A stretch of DNA of 14,867 nucleotides. It comes from Candidatus Nitrosopolaris rasttigaisensis. GTDB taxonomy: Archaea; Thermoproteota; Nitrososphaeria; Nitrososphaerales; Nitrososphaeraceae. The stretch lies in NCBI GenBank assembly GCA_933226995.1, contig CAKOFP010000229.1, positions 1 to 14,867 of the forward strand, written 5' to 3'. Shown here piece after piece: positions 13,803 through 14,867 of the stretch. The translations under genes were made by a program, and so were the position numbers. The notes under the pieces were generated by a model. The model made no database searches, had not been told where the DNA came from, and saw nothing but the letters and a program-made list of their open reading frames with translations. Every line of letters begins with the position of its first letter. Position 1 is the stretch's first letter.

Positions 13803-14167
13803 TTATAGGCGCTGCGCTACCTCAGGAGAATAAGTAACTGCATACAGTATGCTGTCCTCGATTATGGCGAATTCTCCAATGTGTAACTGGTTTCCAGCTG
13901 GAGTAGACGTGGTGCCGACATCTCCGTTGGCTGAACTATCACTGGCTAATAATAATATTCGAACTGGAGTGCAGCTGTTCCAGATGCCAGAGCTATACCT
14001 TTTGGGTTGAGTAGTTGAGTGTCTGTAACCGACGTCATGCTATTTGATATAGAATTTGGGTCTGAGGCCGGAACGGATCCAAATGTGTATAAGTATTCTT
14101 TAAGAACATGTTGGAACAGTTGGTATCTAATGTCCGTAGTTTGAAGGATCGTATCCCCCAGTGTTCA
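13803..14167 (-). pseudogene. Decayed secreted-type protein, one frameshift, N-terminus missing
   Basis: From about 14164 the minus strand reads 'LGDTILQTTDIRYQLFQHVL', 'FGSVPASDPNSISNSMTSV' and 'NPKGIALASGTAALQFE' and then meets TAG at 13948-13946. A neighbouring frame continues at once with 'LLASDSSANGDVGTTSTPAG', 'NQLHIGEFAIIEDSILYAV' and 'TYSPEVAQRL' to a TAA at 13805-13803. The shift falls in a TAT-repeat, a likely slippage site. No start codon or signal peptide is found at the upstream end (a TGA is at 14167-14165), so the 5' part is lost. The 'GEFAII...LYAVTY' block resembles the end of the PsbP-like protein at 9727-10362, suggesting a decayed relative of that class of exported proteins. 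Confidence 0.65.
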
Positions 14168-14192
14168 TAATGTTTCACGGTTAGCGTATTTC

Positions 14193-14591
14193 CTACCCAT
14201 AAAAGCTAATATACCGATCGTCGAAATTATTACGTCCATTATTTTCTGAATTGCATAATCCTTTGTATAGTATATCGACAGCAGCCATTTCCATCAATTG
14301 TCCTCGAGATACCATATATGCATAGGAATAAAAATTCAAGCTTTCCAGTTTCTCCAAAAAGGTTGATTCTGTCATTCCATGCTTCCGTGCTCTATCTCGA
14401 AGAAGAAAGTAAAGTCTATCGGAATGATAATTTGCATGAATCTCCTTTGCTTCCTCCGCCTCTACCCCGTACAAAATGCATATCTTAGTATCTATTCTTC
14501 TTTCGTCTTCTTCTAAAATATTTTCATGTTCCAAATCGAGAGCAATTCTGCCTCTCTGTTGGCTTTTTGAACGATTATGAGAGTTATCCAT
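14193..14591 (-). CDS. Hypothetical helical protein, 132 residues
   Basis: I choose ATG 14591-14589; a TTG five codons upstream (14606) is possible but has no better support. The N-terminus is polar and disordered-looking ('DNSHNRSKSQQRGR'). The remainder is acidic and helical: 'LEHENILEEDERRIDTKIC', 'GVEAEEAKEIHANYHSDRLY', 'HGMTESTFLEKLESLNFYSY' and 'RGQLMEMAAVDILYKGL', ending in an Asn-rich tail. No membrane span, metal motif or enzyme motif is visible. A TATA-like box lies about 39 nt upstream. Coding quality is good, but I do not recognise the family. The decayed secreted protein follows 25 nt downstream on the same strand. Confidence 0.65.
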   Translation of the reverse strand: MDNSHNRSKSQQRGRIALDLEHENILEEDERRIDTKICILYGVEAEEAKEIHANYHSDRLYFLLRDRARKHGMTESTFLEKLESLNFYSYAYMVSRGQLMEMAAVDILYKGLCNSENNGRNNFDDRYISFYG

Positions 14592-14867
14592 TGATTCTAC
14601 GATCAAAACAAGTTCTCATTTTGTTCTTATTAAGTTATCTTGCGATCAATCTTGAAAAGGTACTAAAATGTCTAGCAGGTCTAATTCCACGCGGTGGTTG
14701 TTAAATGGTATCTTTATGGAAAAAATTAGTGTGTTGGGCGAGATAGATGCTAGCTACGGAGCTACGCAATAGCCTTCATTGTTTACGTTGTTGCATATTA
14801 CGCTAGCGTTCAACAGCCGTTCGGCAGAGATTATACCCTGATGCGTCATATTTATTTGCGTCAATGC
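14592..14867 (+). other. Right-edge intergenic DNA
   Basis: The region holds a TATA-like CTTATTAAG (14626-14634), which could serve the minus-strand gene at 14591. A 34-codon plus-strand frame (14668-14772, MSSRSNSTRWLLNG...) begins about 38 nt on its other side. That frame is short and unsupported; I see nothing else. Confidence 0.3.

Noticed and set aside
1..14867. CRISPR arrays, insertion sequences, tRNA or rRNA genes
   Set aside because: No regularly spaced repeats, transposase-like frames with terminal repeats, or cloverleaf with a T-loop were found on either strand by eye.

Overview
The window looks like a soil-type ammonia-oxidising archaeon (Nitrososphaeria/Thaumarchaeota, Nitrososphaera- or Nitrosocosmicus-like). 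The grounds are a group II chaperonin, archaeal TATA-like boxes about 25-40 nt before start codons with few Shine-Dalgarno sites, a DUF6659-type protein, small C2H2 zinc-finger and secreted PsbP-like proteins, AT-rich DNA and low coding density with several decayed genes. This is inferred from content; no rRNA marker is present.

Layout. 1-451 (-): start of a sodium:solute symporter that runs off the left edge. 661-1659 (-): a two-finger C2H2 protein, a TPR gene split by one in-frame amber codon, and an unlisted 46-residue single-span membrane protein. 1849-3350 (+): a ureohydrolase (agmatinase/arginase fold) overlapping by ATGA with a small protein homologous to urease gamma subunit. 3540-5264 (-): a group II chaperonin subunit with two oddities, Asn at the expected catalytic Asp and a His-rich C-terminus instead of a Gly-Met tail. 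About 5431-6195 (+): a heavily frameshifted relic of urease alpha subunit (ureC). 6318-7326 (+): a small conserved protein and a DUF6659-like protein. 7327-9575: sparse DNA with one hypothetical gene that may be frameshifted. 9576-11361: a secreted PsbP-like protein and hypothetical genes. 11839-13227 (-): a succinate-semialdehyde-dehydrogenase-like aldehyde dehydrogenase with a palindrome in its promoter. 13228-14867: a decayed secreted protein, a 132-residue hypothetical protein and operator-like dyads.

The most interesting theme is nitrogen from guanidino compounds and urea. A live, translationally coupled pair (ureohydrolase plus stand-alone UreA-like protein) and a transporter lie a few kilobases from a dead ureC. 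The ureohydrolase should release urea from a guanidino compound. What a UreA-like protein does beside it is not explained by its usual role in the urease complex, and the pair is the best candidate here for an undescribed system.
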